DNA from: an uncultured Campylobacterales bacterium
GTDB taxonomy: Bacteria > Campylobacterota > Campylobacteria > Campylobacterales > Arcobacteraceae
DNA length: 57,889 nucleotides
Direction: 5' to 3'
Assembly (NCBI GenBank): GCA_905479135.1
Contig: CAJQLJ010000032.1
Coordinates: 1-57,889, forward strand
The translations under genes and the position numbers were made by a program. Position 1 is the first letter of the stretch, and every line of letters starts with the position of its first letter. Positions 46,384 through 55,587 of this stretch are shown in pieces. The notes below the pieces were generated by a model. That model searched no databases, had not been told where the DNA came from, and worked only from the letters and a program-made list of their open reading frames with translations.

Positions 46384-47736
46384 ATGCATCAAGATGAAAC
46401 TATAAAAGAACCTAAAAAACTTTTAGAAGAGCTTGATAATTTACATCCAAGTGATATTGCAAATAGCCTTAAAAGAATAGAGAAATCAAGTGAAGAAGAT
46501 TTTTTCACTGTACTTAAAAAACTACCAGATGATATTTTAGGTGAAGTACTACTTGAGCTTCCTGAAAACTTAAGAGAAGATGCCTATTCAGAGCTTACAA
46601 TTAAACAATTAACCCATGCCGTAGATGAACTAGAATCTGATGATCAAACAGATATCATACAAGAACTTGAAGAACATGATGAAGAAAAAGCAAAAGAGAT
46701 TTACGATGGACTAGAAGTTGAAGATCAAAAAGAAATTGATTGGTTAAAAACATATGAAGAGGATCAAGCTGGTTCATACATGCAAACTGAGCTTTTTTCT
46801 GCAAATTTAAAAGAAACTATCAAACAATCCCTTGATAGATTAACAGAAGGCAAAGCACGAGATGAATTAGAAAATATTCATCAAGTATTTATTATAAATG
46901 ATGATAAAAAATTAATAGCTTCCATTTTACTAGAAGATTTAATTATTATAGATTTTAAAAAGACTTACCAAGAGGTATTAGACGAATATGATGAAAATAA
47001 ATTTAAACCTTTTGTTGTCCAAGATAAAGATAATATTGATGATATTGCAAAAAAATTCGAGAAATATGATCTTCACGTTGTAGCTGTAGTTGGATATCAA
47101 AATATGTTGATGGGAAGAATCACATCTGATGATATTTTAGATGTAATTGAAGAAAATGCAACTGAACAAATGTATCAATTAGCTGGTGTTAGTGACGAGT
47201 TTGAGCATGAAGATAATTTATTTGCTACTGCCAAAAAAAGAGCAATGTGGCTATTCTTAAATTTAGGAACTGCAATATTAGCATCTTTAGTAATTGGGAT
47301 TTTTGATGAAACTATTCAAGCCTATGTTGCACTTGCTATTTTAATGCCTATAGTAGCTTCAATGGGTGGAAATGCAGGAACTCAAACACTAGCCGTTATG
47401 GTTCGACAGTTAGCTTTAGGCGACATTGAGTTAGAACACTCTAAAGATGCAGTTAAAAAAGAGGTTATTATTTCACTATTTAACGGTTTCTTGTTCGCTG
47501 TTATTATGGGAATAATTGCCTGGCTTTGGTTTGATGAAAAGCTTTTAGGGCTTGTAATTGGACTATCAATGATTCTAAATTTATTTGCAGCTGGTTTCTT
47601 TGGAGCATCTATTCCATTGCTACTTAAAAAATTTGACATAGATCCAGCAATTGGAAGTACGGTATTATTAACAACAGTAACTGATATCGTAGGATTTTTT
47701 AGTTTTTTAATGCTTGCAAAAGTTATACTTTTATAA
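46384..47736 (+). CDS. mgtE: Magnesium transporter MgtE
   Basis: The 450-residue protein has an N-terminal helical superhelix domain (about 1-130; LEELDNLHPSDIANSLKRIE), a CBS pair (about 135-255) and five C-terminal membrane helices (about 285-450) with PIVASMGGNAGTQTLAVMVRQLALG, the MgtE pore signature. The cytosolic domains sense Mg2+ and close the channel when Mg2+ is high. AAGGA precedes the ATG. Cotranscribed with the M23 peptidase gene. Confidence 0.96.
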   Translation: MHQDETIKEPKKLLEELDNLHPSDIANSLKRIEKSSEEDFFTVLKKLPDDILGEVLLELPENLREDAYSELTIKQLTHAVDELESDDQTDIIQELEEHDEEKAKEIYDGLEVEDQKEIDWLKTYEEDQAGSYMQTELFSANLKETIKQSLDRLTEGKARDELENIHQVFIINDDKKLIASILLEDLIIIDFKKTYQEVLDEYDENKFKPFVVQDKDNIDDIAKKFEKYDLHVVAVVGYQNMLMGRITSDDILDVIEENATEQMYQLAGVSDEFEHEDNLFATAKKRAMWLFLNLGTAILASLVIGIFDETIQAYVALAILMPIVASMGGNAGTQTLAVMVRQLALGDIELEHSKDAVKKEVIISLFNGFLFAVIMGIIAWLWFDEKLLGLVIGLSMILNLFAAGFFGASIPLLLKKFDIDPAIGSTVLLTTVTDIVGFFSFLMLAKVILL

Positions 47737-47742
47737 AAAATG

Positions 47743-47775
47743 AAATAAAACTAAGATTAGATCTTAGTTTTATTT
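47743..47775. terminator. Bidirectional terminator between mgtE and folE
   Basis: AAATAAAACTAAGAT / ATCTTAGTTTTATTT is a 15-bp perfect stem with a three-base loop. It covers the folE stop and begins seven bases after the mgtE stop. Confidence 0.82.
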
Positions 47776-48342
47776 ATGTAAAGATGAAGAAACTATCGAT
47801 AAAAATTCGTCTTTAGTTTTTTTGTTTGATTTAAATAATCCTCTAAGTGCAGAAGTTACTGTAGTTGAACAAATCTTTTGAACTCCTCTCATTTCCATAC
47901 ACATATGTCGTGCATCAATCATAACAGCTACACCTTTTGGTTGTAAGTGCTCATTTAAAGCGTCACAAATCTGTTCTGTTAATTGCTCTTGAATTTGAAG
48001 TCGTCTAGCAAATACATCAATAACACGAGGAATCTTTGAAAGTCCTACAACTTTACCATTTGGAATATATGCAACATGTACCTTTCCAATTATTGGTAAC
48101 ATATGATGCTCACATTGTGAATAAAATTCTATATCTTTTACAACAACCATTTCATCATTTGTTGAAGTGAATAATGCTTTTTGTAAAATTTCTTTTGGGT
48201 CTTGATTATAACCACTACACATAAATTCAAATGCTTTTCTAACACGGCTTGGTGTATCTATAAGACCTTCTCTAGTTGAATCTTCACCTACATGCGCAAG
48301 CATCTTTTTAATAGAATTTTCAAACTCTGTATTCTTATCCAT
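47770..48342 (-). CDS. folE: GTP cyclohydrolase I
   Basis: The 190-residue enzyme has the zinc and active-site motif [44 protein letters not shown] and the second zinc Cys in HMCMEMRGV. It converts GTP to 7,8-dihydroneopterin triphosphate, entering folate and queuosine-type pathways. It begins 12 bases after the GspF-like gene and has AAAGGA, so it may ride on that operon's transcript. Confidence 0.97.
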   Translation of the reverse strand: MDKNTEFENSIKKMLAHVGEDSTREGLIDTPSRVRKAFEFMCSGYNQDPKEILQKALFTSTNDEMVVVKDIEFYSQCEHHMLPIIGKVHVAYIPNGKVVGLSKIPRVIDVFARRLQIQEQLTEQICDALNEHLQPKGVAVMIDARHMCMEMRGVQKICSTTVTSALRGLFKSNKKTKDEFLSIVSSSLHK

Positions 48343-48354
48343 TAAGTATTTCCT

Positions 48355-49548
48355 TTAAACTTTTATAATATTTCCCATATCCCAAATTGGCATAAATACT
48401 GCAAGTACAATCCATAGAATTAGACTCATTATGCAAATAAGAAAAAAAGGTTCAATCAAGGTTGTTAATAAATTAATTTTGTTATTAAACCTATTTTTGT
48501 ATATTTTCTTTATTTCACAAATACTTATATCTAATGAATTAGATACCTCACCTGTATTAATTAGGTTTAAAGTAATATCATCAAATATTTTTGTTTTTGA
48601 AAAAGAAGAACTAATATCTTTACCATCTAGTAGTAAATTTTCGATAATTGACATTTTATCTAAAAGGTATTTATTTTTAATTAAAACTTTTGATGAGATA
48701 AAAGACTTATGGAATTCATATTTGGATTTAAGCATTATATCTAAGAATAAAAATAATTTATAAAGTTGCATATTTAAGTAAATATCTTTAATTAGATAAA
48801 TATTATTTATCAAGATTTTATGAATAAAGAATTCAAATTTTTCAACTTTTTTATAAATAAATATAAAACAACTACATAAAATTAACAATAAAATCACAAC
48901 TATAACTAAATAGTTTTCAAATAAATATTGCACATTTAAAAGTATTTTACTTGCAATTGGAAGTTCAGCATTTGTTTGTTCAAATATTGTTTTAAACTTT
49001 GGAATAACAAAATAAAAAATTGAGATAAGTGAAAGGAAAAAACTAATTAAAAGAACAATAGGATAACTAATTGATTTTATAAAACTTTTCTTAATTTCAT
49101 ATGATTCACTTAATAATTCAGATAAAGCTTTTACATTTGCAATAATATTTCCTGAATCTTGAGAAATATCTAAAAAGGAACCAACCAAATAGTTAATTTT
49201 AAATTTTTCTAATTCTTTTGAAACTTTATTTGAACTTGAGAATGAATATTTCAATGTATTTAAGAACTCTAAGACAACAATATCCTTTCTATTTTTAATT
49301 AAAATATCTAAGGCATCACTTAAGGTAATATTTGATTCTAACATAATGTTTAGTTCATAAAAAATAGCAATTAATACTTTTTCTTTTATAATTTTTTGTT
49401 CTTGAAATAAGCTTCTAACTTCAAATTTTTTTATCTCTTTTATATTTAGAATATTTTTAGGTAACTCCTCTTTTAAAATATCAATAGTATCAATTATTGT
49501 AGTTTTGATTTTATTATTGCATTGATAAAATATTTTATATTTTTTCAT
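48355..49548 (-). CDS. Type II secretion/type IV pilus inner-membrane protein GspF/PilC-like
   Basis: The 397-residue protein has two repeated cytoplasmic four-helix domains (about 60-165 and 265-355) and three membrane segments (about 168-190, 208-230, 362-387). FLDISQDSGNIIANVKALSELL and its second-copy counterpart NLINTGEVSNSLDISICEI are typical of the T2SS F domain. It is the platform protein for pseudopilus assembly. In this phylum the counterpart is CtsF of the natural transformation apparatus; this link is inference. The ATG overlaps the gspE-like stop (TAATG). Confidence 0.85.
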   Translation of the reverse strand: MKKYKIFYQCNNKIKTTIIDTIDILKEELPKNILNIKEIKKFEVRSLFQEQKIIKEKVLIAIFYELNIMLESNITLSDALDILIKNRKDIVVLEFLNTLKYSFSSSNKVSKELEKFKINYLVGSFLDISQDSGNIIANVKALSELLSESYEIKKSFIKSISYPIVLLISFFLSLISIFYFVIPKFKTIFEQTNAELPIASKILLNVQYLFENYLVIVVILLLILCSCFIFIYKKVEKFEFFIHKILINNIYLIKDIYLNMQLYKLFLFLDIMLKSKYEFHKSFISSKVLIKNKYLLDKMSIIENLLLDGKDISSSFSKTKIFDDITLNLINTGEVSNSLDISICEIKKIYKNRFNNKINLLTTLIEPFFLICIMSLILWIVLAVFMPIWDMGNIIKV

Positions 49549-50912
49549 TAGAAAGTTACTACTTTCATAACTTCTTCAATAGATGTTATCTTTAAGGTTA
49601 CTTTATCTTTTCCATCATCTAGTATTGTTTTAAAATTAATACTTTTTAAATATTTTTTAATTTTATTAACATCTTCTTTTTTAAATATCATAGAAGATAT
49701 CTTTTCATCAATAACCATAGCTTCTGCAATACAAGATCTATCATAAAACTTAGTAAAATTACACTTTTCACAACCTATAGCATTGCAAAACTTGCAATAG
49801 TTCAAAATAAGTCTTTGCGAAAAAATCAACTTTAAACTTGATGAAATCAAGAAAGGATCAGCCTCTAAATCCATTAATCTCAAAATTGTTTCAACACTAT
49901 TATTTGAATGAATACTAGCAAGAACTAAATGTCCTGTAAGTGATGCTTGAAGTGCAATATCTAAAGAGAATCTATCCCTAATTTCACCAATAAATATGAT
50001 ATCAGGATCTTGTCTTAATATATTTTTTAGAACAATTTCAAAACTTAATCCAATTTTATTGTTAACTGCAATTTGGGAAATTGAATCAATTTTATATTCA
50101 ACAGGGTCTTCTACTGTTATTATTTTTTTCTCATTAGAATTAAGTTCTTTTAAAACCGAATATAAAGTAGTAGTTTTACCAGCACCAGTAGGACCTGTAA
50201 CTAAAATCAAGCCTTGAGTTAAGCTTAGTGCTTTTTTCAAAATTGCATATATATTTGATGATAGCCCTAAATCTTCTATGCTCTTATTAATATTCTTTTT
50301 ATCTAATATTCTAATCACAATTGATTCAGATTCAATTGTAGGCATTACTGAAACTCTAAAGTCATATGTATAATCATTTATCAAAATAGAAAATCTTGAA
50401 TCTTGAGGAATTCGTGTTTGAGTAATATCAATATTTGAAATAAGTTTTATATAAGAAGAAATGATTTTTAATAATTCATAAGAACAAGAAAAAAAAGTTT
50501 TTAATTTTCCATCAACTCTAAATCTAAATAAAAGTTGATTCTTATATTGTTCTATGTGTATATCACTCGCTCTTGTTTTTATAGAAAAGTCTAATAGTTT
50601 ATACAAAAATTCCTTTATTGATTTATTTTCATTTTTTTCTTCGGAAATTATAGAATTCACAGTGTTAAATAGATCTATCTTTATCTCTAAAAAACTTAAG
50701 TGAAAAAGTAATTCATCTATATTTATTTCTCTAAATTTTAAGAGTTTTGTAAAATTATTATTTACATCATTTAAGTTTGATTCTTTGCAAATTACTAAAG
50801 ACAAAGAAATAGTATCTTCTTCTATAGGAATAATTTTATTTTTAATAAAATACTCTCTGTCATATAAAGAAAATAATTGATAATCTATATTTATATTACT
50901 TGTGTTATTCAT
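49548..50912 (-). CDS. Type II secretion/type IV pilus assembly ATPase GspE/PilB-like
   Basis: The 454-residue ATPase has Walker A GPTGAGKTTTLYSVL (about 239-253), an Asp box HIEQYKNQLLFRFRVDGKL near 118, Walker B RQDPDIIFIGEIRD, a His box TGHLVLASIHSNN and a C-terminal tetracysteine zinc site (CKFC ... CEKC). It powers pseudopilus extension. The N-terminal domain is short, about 110 residues before the ATPase core, compared with PilB of about 560 total. Probable counterpart of CtsE of the Campylobacter transformation system. It overlaps its upstream neighbour by eight bases. Confidence 0.88.
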   Translation of the reverse strand: MNNTSNINIDYQLFSLYDREYFIKNKIIPIEEDTISLSLVICKESNLNDVNNNFTKLLKFREINIDELLFHLSFLEIKIDLFNTVNSIISEEKNENKSIKEFLYKLLDFSIKTRASDIHIEQYKNQLLFRFRVDGKLKTFFSCSYELLKIISSYIKLISNIDITQTRIPQDSRFSILINDYTYDFRVSVMPTIESESIVIRILDKKNINKSIEDLGLSSNIYAILKKALSLTQGLILVTGPTGAGKTTTLYSVLKELNSNEKKIITVEDPVEYKIDSISQIAVNNKIGLSFEIVLKNILRQDPDIIFIGEIRDRFSLDIALQASLTGHLVLASIHSNNSVETILRLMDLEADPFLISSSLKLIFSQRLILNYCKFCNAIGCEKCNFTKFYDRSCIAEAMVIDEKISSMIFKKEDVNKIKKYLKSINFKTILDDGKDKVTLKITSIEEVMKVVTF

Positions 50913-51555
50913 TTTTATTCAACCTTAATTTTATTTTATTTTTTTGATATTCTAAAACTACAAGGTTTTTTTCAATATTTATAATCTTATATTTTCCAAT
51001 TAAATCATTTTTACTGTACCACTTGTTATTAAGTAAAATGTTATTTGATATAATTGCTCTTAAATCAAATCTTTCAATTCTTTCTTGAGTATGCTTTGTT
51101 TCTTCTAAAACTTTTTCTTTTATATAATATTTATTAAATTCACTATTTATTTCAAAATAATATTCTTTACTTTTTACTTCTTTTTTAATATAAAATGAGC
51201 AAATTTTTGAAAAACTATTTATATATTCTACTTTTGTTATTAGTTTATTAATATTTTCTAAAGATGATTTTCCTTTTATTAAAAGCTTATTTTTATTATA
51301 ATTTATAAAATCAATTTTTATTTTTTCTGATGAAGAAAAAGATTCAATCTCTTTTATTAGACTTATATATGATCCTACAAATTTCTTATTTATTAAACTA
51401 TTCATATTATTTAAACTCGAATTAGAATAAGAATTTATACTTATTTTATCTTCTGCATAAAAATAAAAATATATCAAACAAATAGGTAAAATTAAAAGTT
51501 GTATTTTAACTTTTAATTTACTTTCTAAATAATAATTTTCAATTTGACTTAACAT
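50905..51555 (-). CDS. Predicted GspM/PilO plus GspC/PilP-like inner-membrane protein
   Basis: The 216-residue bitopic protein has a membrane helix at about 17-34. A mixed periplasmic segment (about 45-150; IKEIESFSSSEKIKIDFINYNKNKLLIKGKSSLENI) has the beta-alpha pattern of GspM/PilO ferredoxin-like domains. A C-terminal 54-residue part (163-216; FDLRAIISNNILLNNKWYS, KIINIEKNLVVLEYQ) has the rhythm of PilP/GspC homology-region domains. Family assignment rests on pattern and position, not clear homology. The last base pairs overlap the gspE-like gene; very Lys/Asn/Ile-rich. Confidence 0.6.
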   Translation of the reverse strand: MLSQIENYYLESKLKVKIQLLILPICLIYFYFYAEDKISINSYSNSSLNNMNSLINKKFVGSYISLIKEIESFSSSEKIKIDFINYNKNKLLIKGKSSLENINKLITKVEYINSFSKICSFYIKKEVKSKEYYFEINSEFNKYYIKEKVLEETKHTQERIERFDLRAIISNNILLNNKWYSKNDLIGKYKIINIEKNLVVLEYQKNKIKLRLNKNE

Positions 51556-52444
51556 TTATTGTACCAATGAACATATTAGTTGACTCTTCTTTTGTAATAC
51601 TGTTATAAAGTATAAACTTTTCATATTTATCTAAAAAGTTATATATGTTATTTTTATTTTTAGAACTAAGTCTTATTTCAATTTGCTCATGATTATAATT
51701 AAATGAAAGTATTTCAAGTTTATATTTGTCTGCGGTATTTATAAAATTAGTATATTCATTTTTTAATGGTCTGTATTTTAATACTTTAGATGCTAGTAAA
51801 TATTTTTCTTTATCACTAATTATTTTTTGCAATCTCTTCTTATTTTCAACATTACTATCGTAAGCACTATATATTAATGTTAAAAAAACACACAATACTA
51901 AATATAAAATATAAAGTATGAAGCTTTTATTACTTTTTTTATTAAGATTTGTAAAAGAAGAAATTATTTTTTTCTTATTGCTGTTATTAATAATTTCACT
52001 TAAGTCTAAGTCACTTAACTCATAACTATTTGATATTGTAATATTGAATTTTTTGCTTATAAAATTTAATAACTCATCATTTTTATATTTATAATTTAGT
52101 GTTTGATAAGAATAAAATATAGAGTCTTTAAATATTACAAAAAAACTTTTTGTGATGTATAAATTAAAATTAATCAAAGAACTATTTTCTCGTCTGGTTA
52201 ATTTTTTATCTTCATCATTTAATATTTCAAATAACATATATTTAAATTTATTAGAAAAGATTAGTATTTGATATTGTTTTGAGTATTCTAAGAAGTTAGC
52301 ATATATTATATCACTTGCAGAGTATTTTATGTTGTTAGTATTTAAAGAAGTGTGAACGAAAATTGAAAGATTTTTTTTATTGATTTTCTCAGAGACATCA
52401 ATTATTAAACTTTTTATATCTGAAGTGTTAGCAATATTTTCCAA
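51539..52444 (-). CDS. Predicted GspL/PilN-like assembly protein
   Basis: The 301-residue protein has a cytoplasmic N-terminal part (1-~172) with beta/alpha alternation, one membrane helix (about 174-193), a short coiled coil and a periplasmic ferredoxin-like end (about 235-300; LEILSFNYNHEQIEIRLSSKN). This is the layout of GspL or a PilM-PilN fusion, with the cytoplasmic part as partner of the GspE ATPase. The ATPase/actin-like motifs of PilM are not recognisable. Start TTG, with AAGG nine bases upstream. First gene of the four-gene set; overlaps the next by 17 bases. Confidence 0.6.
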   Translation of the reverse strand: MENIANTSDIKSLIIDVSEKINKKNLSIFVHTSLNTNNIKYSASDIIYANFLEYSKQYQILIFSNKFKYMLFEILNDEDKKLTRRENSSLINFNLYITKSFFVIFKDSIFYSYQTLNYKYKNDELLNFISKKFNITISNSYELSDLDLSEIINNSNKKKIISSFTNLNKKSNKSFILYILYLVLCVFLTLIYSAYDSNVENKKRLQKIISDKEKYLLASKVLKYRPLKNEYTNFINTADKYKLEILSFNYNHEQIEIRLSSKNKNNIYNFLDKYEKFILYNSITKEESTNMFIGTINVKSN

Positions 52445-52506
52445 ATCAAAGTACCTTAATAATATTTTATATTACTATATAATAATTAATTAAGGTACTA
52501 GTTAAA

Positions 52507-52538
52507 TTTATAGATTAATTTAAAGAATTATCTATAAA
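52507..52538. terminator. Weak AT-rich hairpin between era and the pilus-like set
   Basis: TTTATAGAT / ATCTATAAA is a 9-bp perfect inverted repeat with a 14-base loop in the 107-base gap downstream of era. It is mostly A/T, so termination is only plausible. The remainder of the gap holds AT-rich sequence that could carry the promoter of the TTG-started gene at 52444. Confidence 0.4.
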
Positions 52539-52551
52539 TAAAAAGATTTCT

Positions 52552-53436
52552 TTAAAAAGTTACATCATAACCAAGTTCTTTAAGACCCTGTTTATCTTTT
52601 GTCCAACCTTTTTTAATTGAGACAAATAATTCTAGGAAACATTTTCTTCCTGTAAGTTTCTCAATTTTTAATCTTGCATCTCTACCAATTCTTTTAATTG
52701 CATCTGCATTTTTACCAATAATCATACCCTTTTGTGTTCCTTTTTGAACAATTATAGTAGCTTTGATGACATCAATTTTTGGCTTTTCTTCTACTTTATT
52801 TATTAATACATCAGTTTCATAAGGGATTTCATCTGAAATATTTTCAAAAATTGATTCTCTAATAAACTCTTTAAATATATCTCTCATATGTTCAGTTGTC
52901 ATAATTTCTGGGTCAAATAAATAAGGATGTTCAGGTAAATGCTTAACAACATCATCTAAAATATTTGCATGAGTTGTACCTTTTTTAATAGATACCGGAA
53001 TAATAGACTCATATTTTTCAGAATAAACTTCATATTCTTTCATTTTTTCTAAAACTTCTTCATTTGAAACATTATCAATTTTTGTAAGTAATAATATATG
53101 TTTCACATTTTTTTTATTTTTTACTAAGAAATCTTCGTAATGTGTAAGTTTATCAGTAACTGGTGCTAGAAATAAAATTAAATCACAATCACCCATTGCT
53201 TTTAAAGCTTCATCCAACATAAATTTATTTATTAGTTTTTCTGTCTCATGAATTCCTGGTGTGTCAACAAATACAATTTGATCATCTTCATGCATTACAA
53301 TTATATTTGATCTTTTTCTAGTAGCATTAGCTTTGTGTGAAACCATTGCAATTTTTTCACCAACTAACCAGTTTAATAACGAACTTTTTCCAGCATTAGG
53401 TCGTCCTACTACTGATACATAACCACATTTAGTCAT
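52552..53436 (-). CDS. era: Ribosome-assembly GTPase Era
   Basis: The 294-residue protein has a G domain with P-loop GRPNAGKSSLLN (11-22), DTPGIHETEKL, LLTKIDNV, and a C-terminal KH domain (about 205-290) with the loop GMIIGKNADAIKRIGRDARLKIEKLTG that binds the 3' end of 16S rRNA. It finishes small-subunit assembly. It lies 77 bases after comM; a small AAGCTT palindrome sits in that gap. Confidence 0.97.
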   Translation of the reverse strand: MTKCGYVSVVGRPNAGKSSLLNWLVGEKIAMVSHKANATRKRSNIIVMHEDDQIVFVDTPGIHETEKLINKFMLDEALKAMGDCDLILFLAPVTDKLTHYEDFLVKNKKNVKHILLLTKIDNVSNEEVLEKMKEYEVYSEKYESIIPVSIKKGTTHANILDDVVKHLPEHPYLFDPEIMTTEHMRDIFKEFIRESIFENISDEIPYETDVLINKVEEKPKIDVIKATIIVQKGTQKGMIIGKNADAIKRIGRDARLKIEKLTGRKCFLELFVSIKKGWTKDKQGLKELGYDVTF

Positions 53437-53513
53437 TAATTCTCCTCAAGCTTTAAAGCTTTTTAATTAATCGAATAATACCATGATTGTGATTATAAAG
53501 GGTTAAATTAAAT

Positions 53514-55025
53514 TTATCTTCGCCTGAAGCTCAAACTTTTTAGTATATCGTTTTTTGTTATTAATTCATTATTATTTAAATCTGCAATTGTTCTTCCAAC
53601 TTTTAAAACTTTGTTTATACTTCTAAAAGATAATTGATAATTTATTTTTGCACTCTCAAATAAAATATCTGCATCTTGATCTAAAAGACAATATTTTTTT
53701 ACATCACTATCACTTAGTTTACCATTTAGTTCTTTTTGTCCTCTTTGCTTTTGCTTTACAAATGCACTAATAACATTTTGATGTAATTCTTGTGAACTAA
53801 CAATATTTTTTGAATCATTAATAGTATCATTCATAATAACATACAAATCAATTCTGTCTAAAAATGGTTCTGATAATCTATTTTTATATCTTTGTATTTC
53901 AGCTTCATTACATCTACAATCTTTAATACTTGAAAGAAGATTTCCACAAGGACAAGGATTCATAGATGATATAAAAATAAATTTTGTGTTATATTCTATT
54001 TTGCTATTTACTCTTGATATTAATATCTTATTGTCTTCTAATGGCTCTCTTAAAGCTTCAAGTATAGACTTGGAAAAATGTGGTAATTCATCAAAGAATA
54101 AAATACCATTATTACTAAGTGCAATTTCACCTATCTTAGCACTTGAACTACCTCCTCCAAAAATTGATGACTTTGTAGAACTATGATGAGGATTTCTAAA
54201 TACTCTTAATGCTGAAAACTCAATATTTTTATAATCTAAAGATTGAAGTTTAGCTTTTTCTAATATTTCATCTAAACTCATTGGTGGTAAAATATATCTT
54301 ATTCTTTTACTAATCATACTCTTACCACAACCAGGACTACCTTCAAATAATAAGTTATGATTCCCTGCGGCACATATTAATGCCGCAAATTTTGCATTAT
54401 CTTGTCCTAAAACATCAGAAAAATCTTCTATATATATATTTTCATAATGGTATGTTTCATTCTCTATTTTTATATTTTTACTATTTAAATCAATTGATTC
54501 ATATTTATACTTTAGCTTATCGCTTGTATTAAAAAATTCAATTGCATCACTTACATCTTTAACTACATAAATTTCTAAATTCGGGATATTCGCAATTTTT
54601 ATAGCACTTTCTTTACAAACTAAAACTTTCATCTTCTTATTATTTCTTGCAAGCGATAAAACAAGTGGAAATATTGTACTTGTATCTTTGATATTACCAT
54701 CAAGGCCAAGTTCACCAAATACAAAAAAATCTTTGAATATGTCTTTTTTTATGTCATACAAAGCAATTTGTAAAGCAATTGCTAAATCAAAATGTGTACC
54801 TTTTTTATTAATATCAGAAGGTGATAAATTCACAGTGATTTTTAATGGAGGGAATTTATAATCATTCATCAATAAAGCTGATTTTACTCTATCTTTTGAT
54901 TCTTGAATACTTGTGGATATTAAACCAACAATTGTAAAAGAAGGTAACCCTTTTGTAAAAGTTGATTCTACATTAATTATAAGTGCTTCTAAAGAGTCTA
55001 ATGAGGCAGATTTGATAATTTTCAT
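53514..55025 (-). CDS. comM: ComM/YifB-family AAA+ ATPase (Mg-chelatase-like)
   Basis: The 503-residue protein has an N-terminal Lon-like domain (1-~170; VNLSPSDINKKGTHFDLAIALQIAL), an AAA+ Mg-chelatase domain with Walker A GSPGCGKSMISKR (near 225), Walker B NNGILFFDELPHFSKSILEALREPLED, zinc-type Cys cluster NPCPCGN ... CRCNEAE, and a C-terminal domain ending SFRSINKVLKVGRTIADLNN. ComM is a hexameric helicase that extends heteroduplex during natural transformation. Its start sits in a long inverted repeat. The nearby pilus-like genes strengthen a competence role. Confidence 0.93.
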   Translation of the reverse strand: MKIIKSASLDSLEALIINVESTFTKGLPSFTIVGLISTSIQESKDRVKSALLMNDYKFPPLKITVNLSPSDINKKGTHFDLAIALQIALYDIKKDIFKDFFVFGELGLDGNIKDTSTIFPLVLSLARNNKKMKVLVCKESAIKIANIPNLEIYVVKDVSDAIEFFNTSDKLKYKYESIDLNSKNIKIENETYHYENIYIEDFSDVLGQDNAKFAALICAAGNHNLLFEGSPGCGKSMISKRIRYILPPMSLDEILEKAKLQSLDYKNIEFSALRVFRNPHHSSTKSSIFGGGSSSAKIGEIALSNNGILFFDELPHFSKSILEALREPLEDNKILISRVNSKIEYNTKFIFISSMNPCPCGNLLSSIKDCRCNEAEIQRYKNRLSEPFLDRIDLYVIMNDTINDSKNIVSSQELHQNVISAFVKQKQRGQKELNGKLSDSDVKKYCLLDQDADILFESAKINYQLSFRSINKVLKVGRTIADLNNNELITKNDILKSLSFRRR

Positions 55026-55028
55026 AAT

Positions 55029-55071
55029 AATCCTATTTAAATAATAATAATTATTATATTTAAATAGGATT
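55029..55071. repeat. Long inverted repeat covering the comM ribosome site
   Basis: AATCCTATTTAAATA (55029-55043) and its exact complement (55057-55071) flank a 13-base AT core that is itself nearly symmetric. On the minus strand the right half is transcribed before the left; the comM AGGA site lies in the arm next to the ATG and would be paired in the folded RNA. Operator or RBS-sequestering hairpin. Confidence 0.65.
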
Positions 55072-55176
55072 AATTACTAATTAATATTAAAAAACTATAC
55101 TTTTAATATCATTACAATCAATAAAAAGGTATAAATATACTTTATAAATTCAATTTAAATTTACGGAGAACAATAT

Positions 55177-55554
55177 ATGAACTTAATTTCATGTCCAGAA
55201 TGCGAAAATAAAATACTAGAGAGAATGGGGACTATTTGTCCAAAATGTGGTTATACAGTTGGTTATTTTAATGAAACTAAAAAAAGACCAAAATACGCTA
55301 AATTTTTTGCACTAAGTGTATTTTTACCTTTTACGTCATTCTTAATAATAATTTTTTCATCAATAAATGAAATAGCTTTCACTTTTGCTGTAATTTACTT
55401 TTTATATATTGCATATAAGTCTTGTCCATATTTGTATAAAGAGTTGTTTGTTACAAAATTTGAAAAAATGTTTTTTTGGGGAGTTTGGATATTAGTAAAT
55501 AGTCTACTAATAACAATGATATATAATATAATTAATAAAGTACAAGTAGTTTAA
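55177..55554 (+). CDS. Small zinc-ribbon membrane protein of unknown function
   Basis: The 125-residue protein has an N-terminal four-Cys zinc ribbon (C6, C9, C21, C24: CPECENK ... CPKCGYTVG) and then two to three membrane helices (about 42-64, 66-84 and 98-119). A GGAG site and TATAAAT-like -10 lie upstream. This ribbon-plus-membrane layout recurs in many uncharacterised bacterial proteins. It is divergent from comM across the inverted repeat and convergent with def. No function can be assigned. Confidence 0.75.
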   Translation: MNLISCPECENKILERMGTICPKCGYTVGYFNETKKRPKYAKFFALSVFLPFTSFLIIIFSSINEIAFTFAVIYFLYIAYKSCPYLYKELFVTKFEKMFFWGVWILVNSLLITMIYNIINKVQVV

Positions 55555-55559
55555 AAAAT

Positions 55560-55587
55560 CAGAAAAAATATTAATTTATTTTTTCTG
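55560..55587. terminator. Bidirectional terminator between the zinc-ribbon gene and def
   Basis: CAGAAAAAATA / TATTTTTTCTG is an 11-bp stem with a six-base loop and U-runs on both strands, covering the def stop codon. Confidence 0.7.

Noticed and set aside
53449-53462. AAGCTTTAAAGCTT palindrome between comM and era
   Set aside because: Short, AT-rich and without a U-run; chance occurrence is likely.
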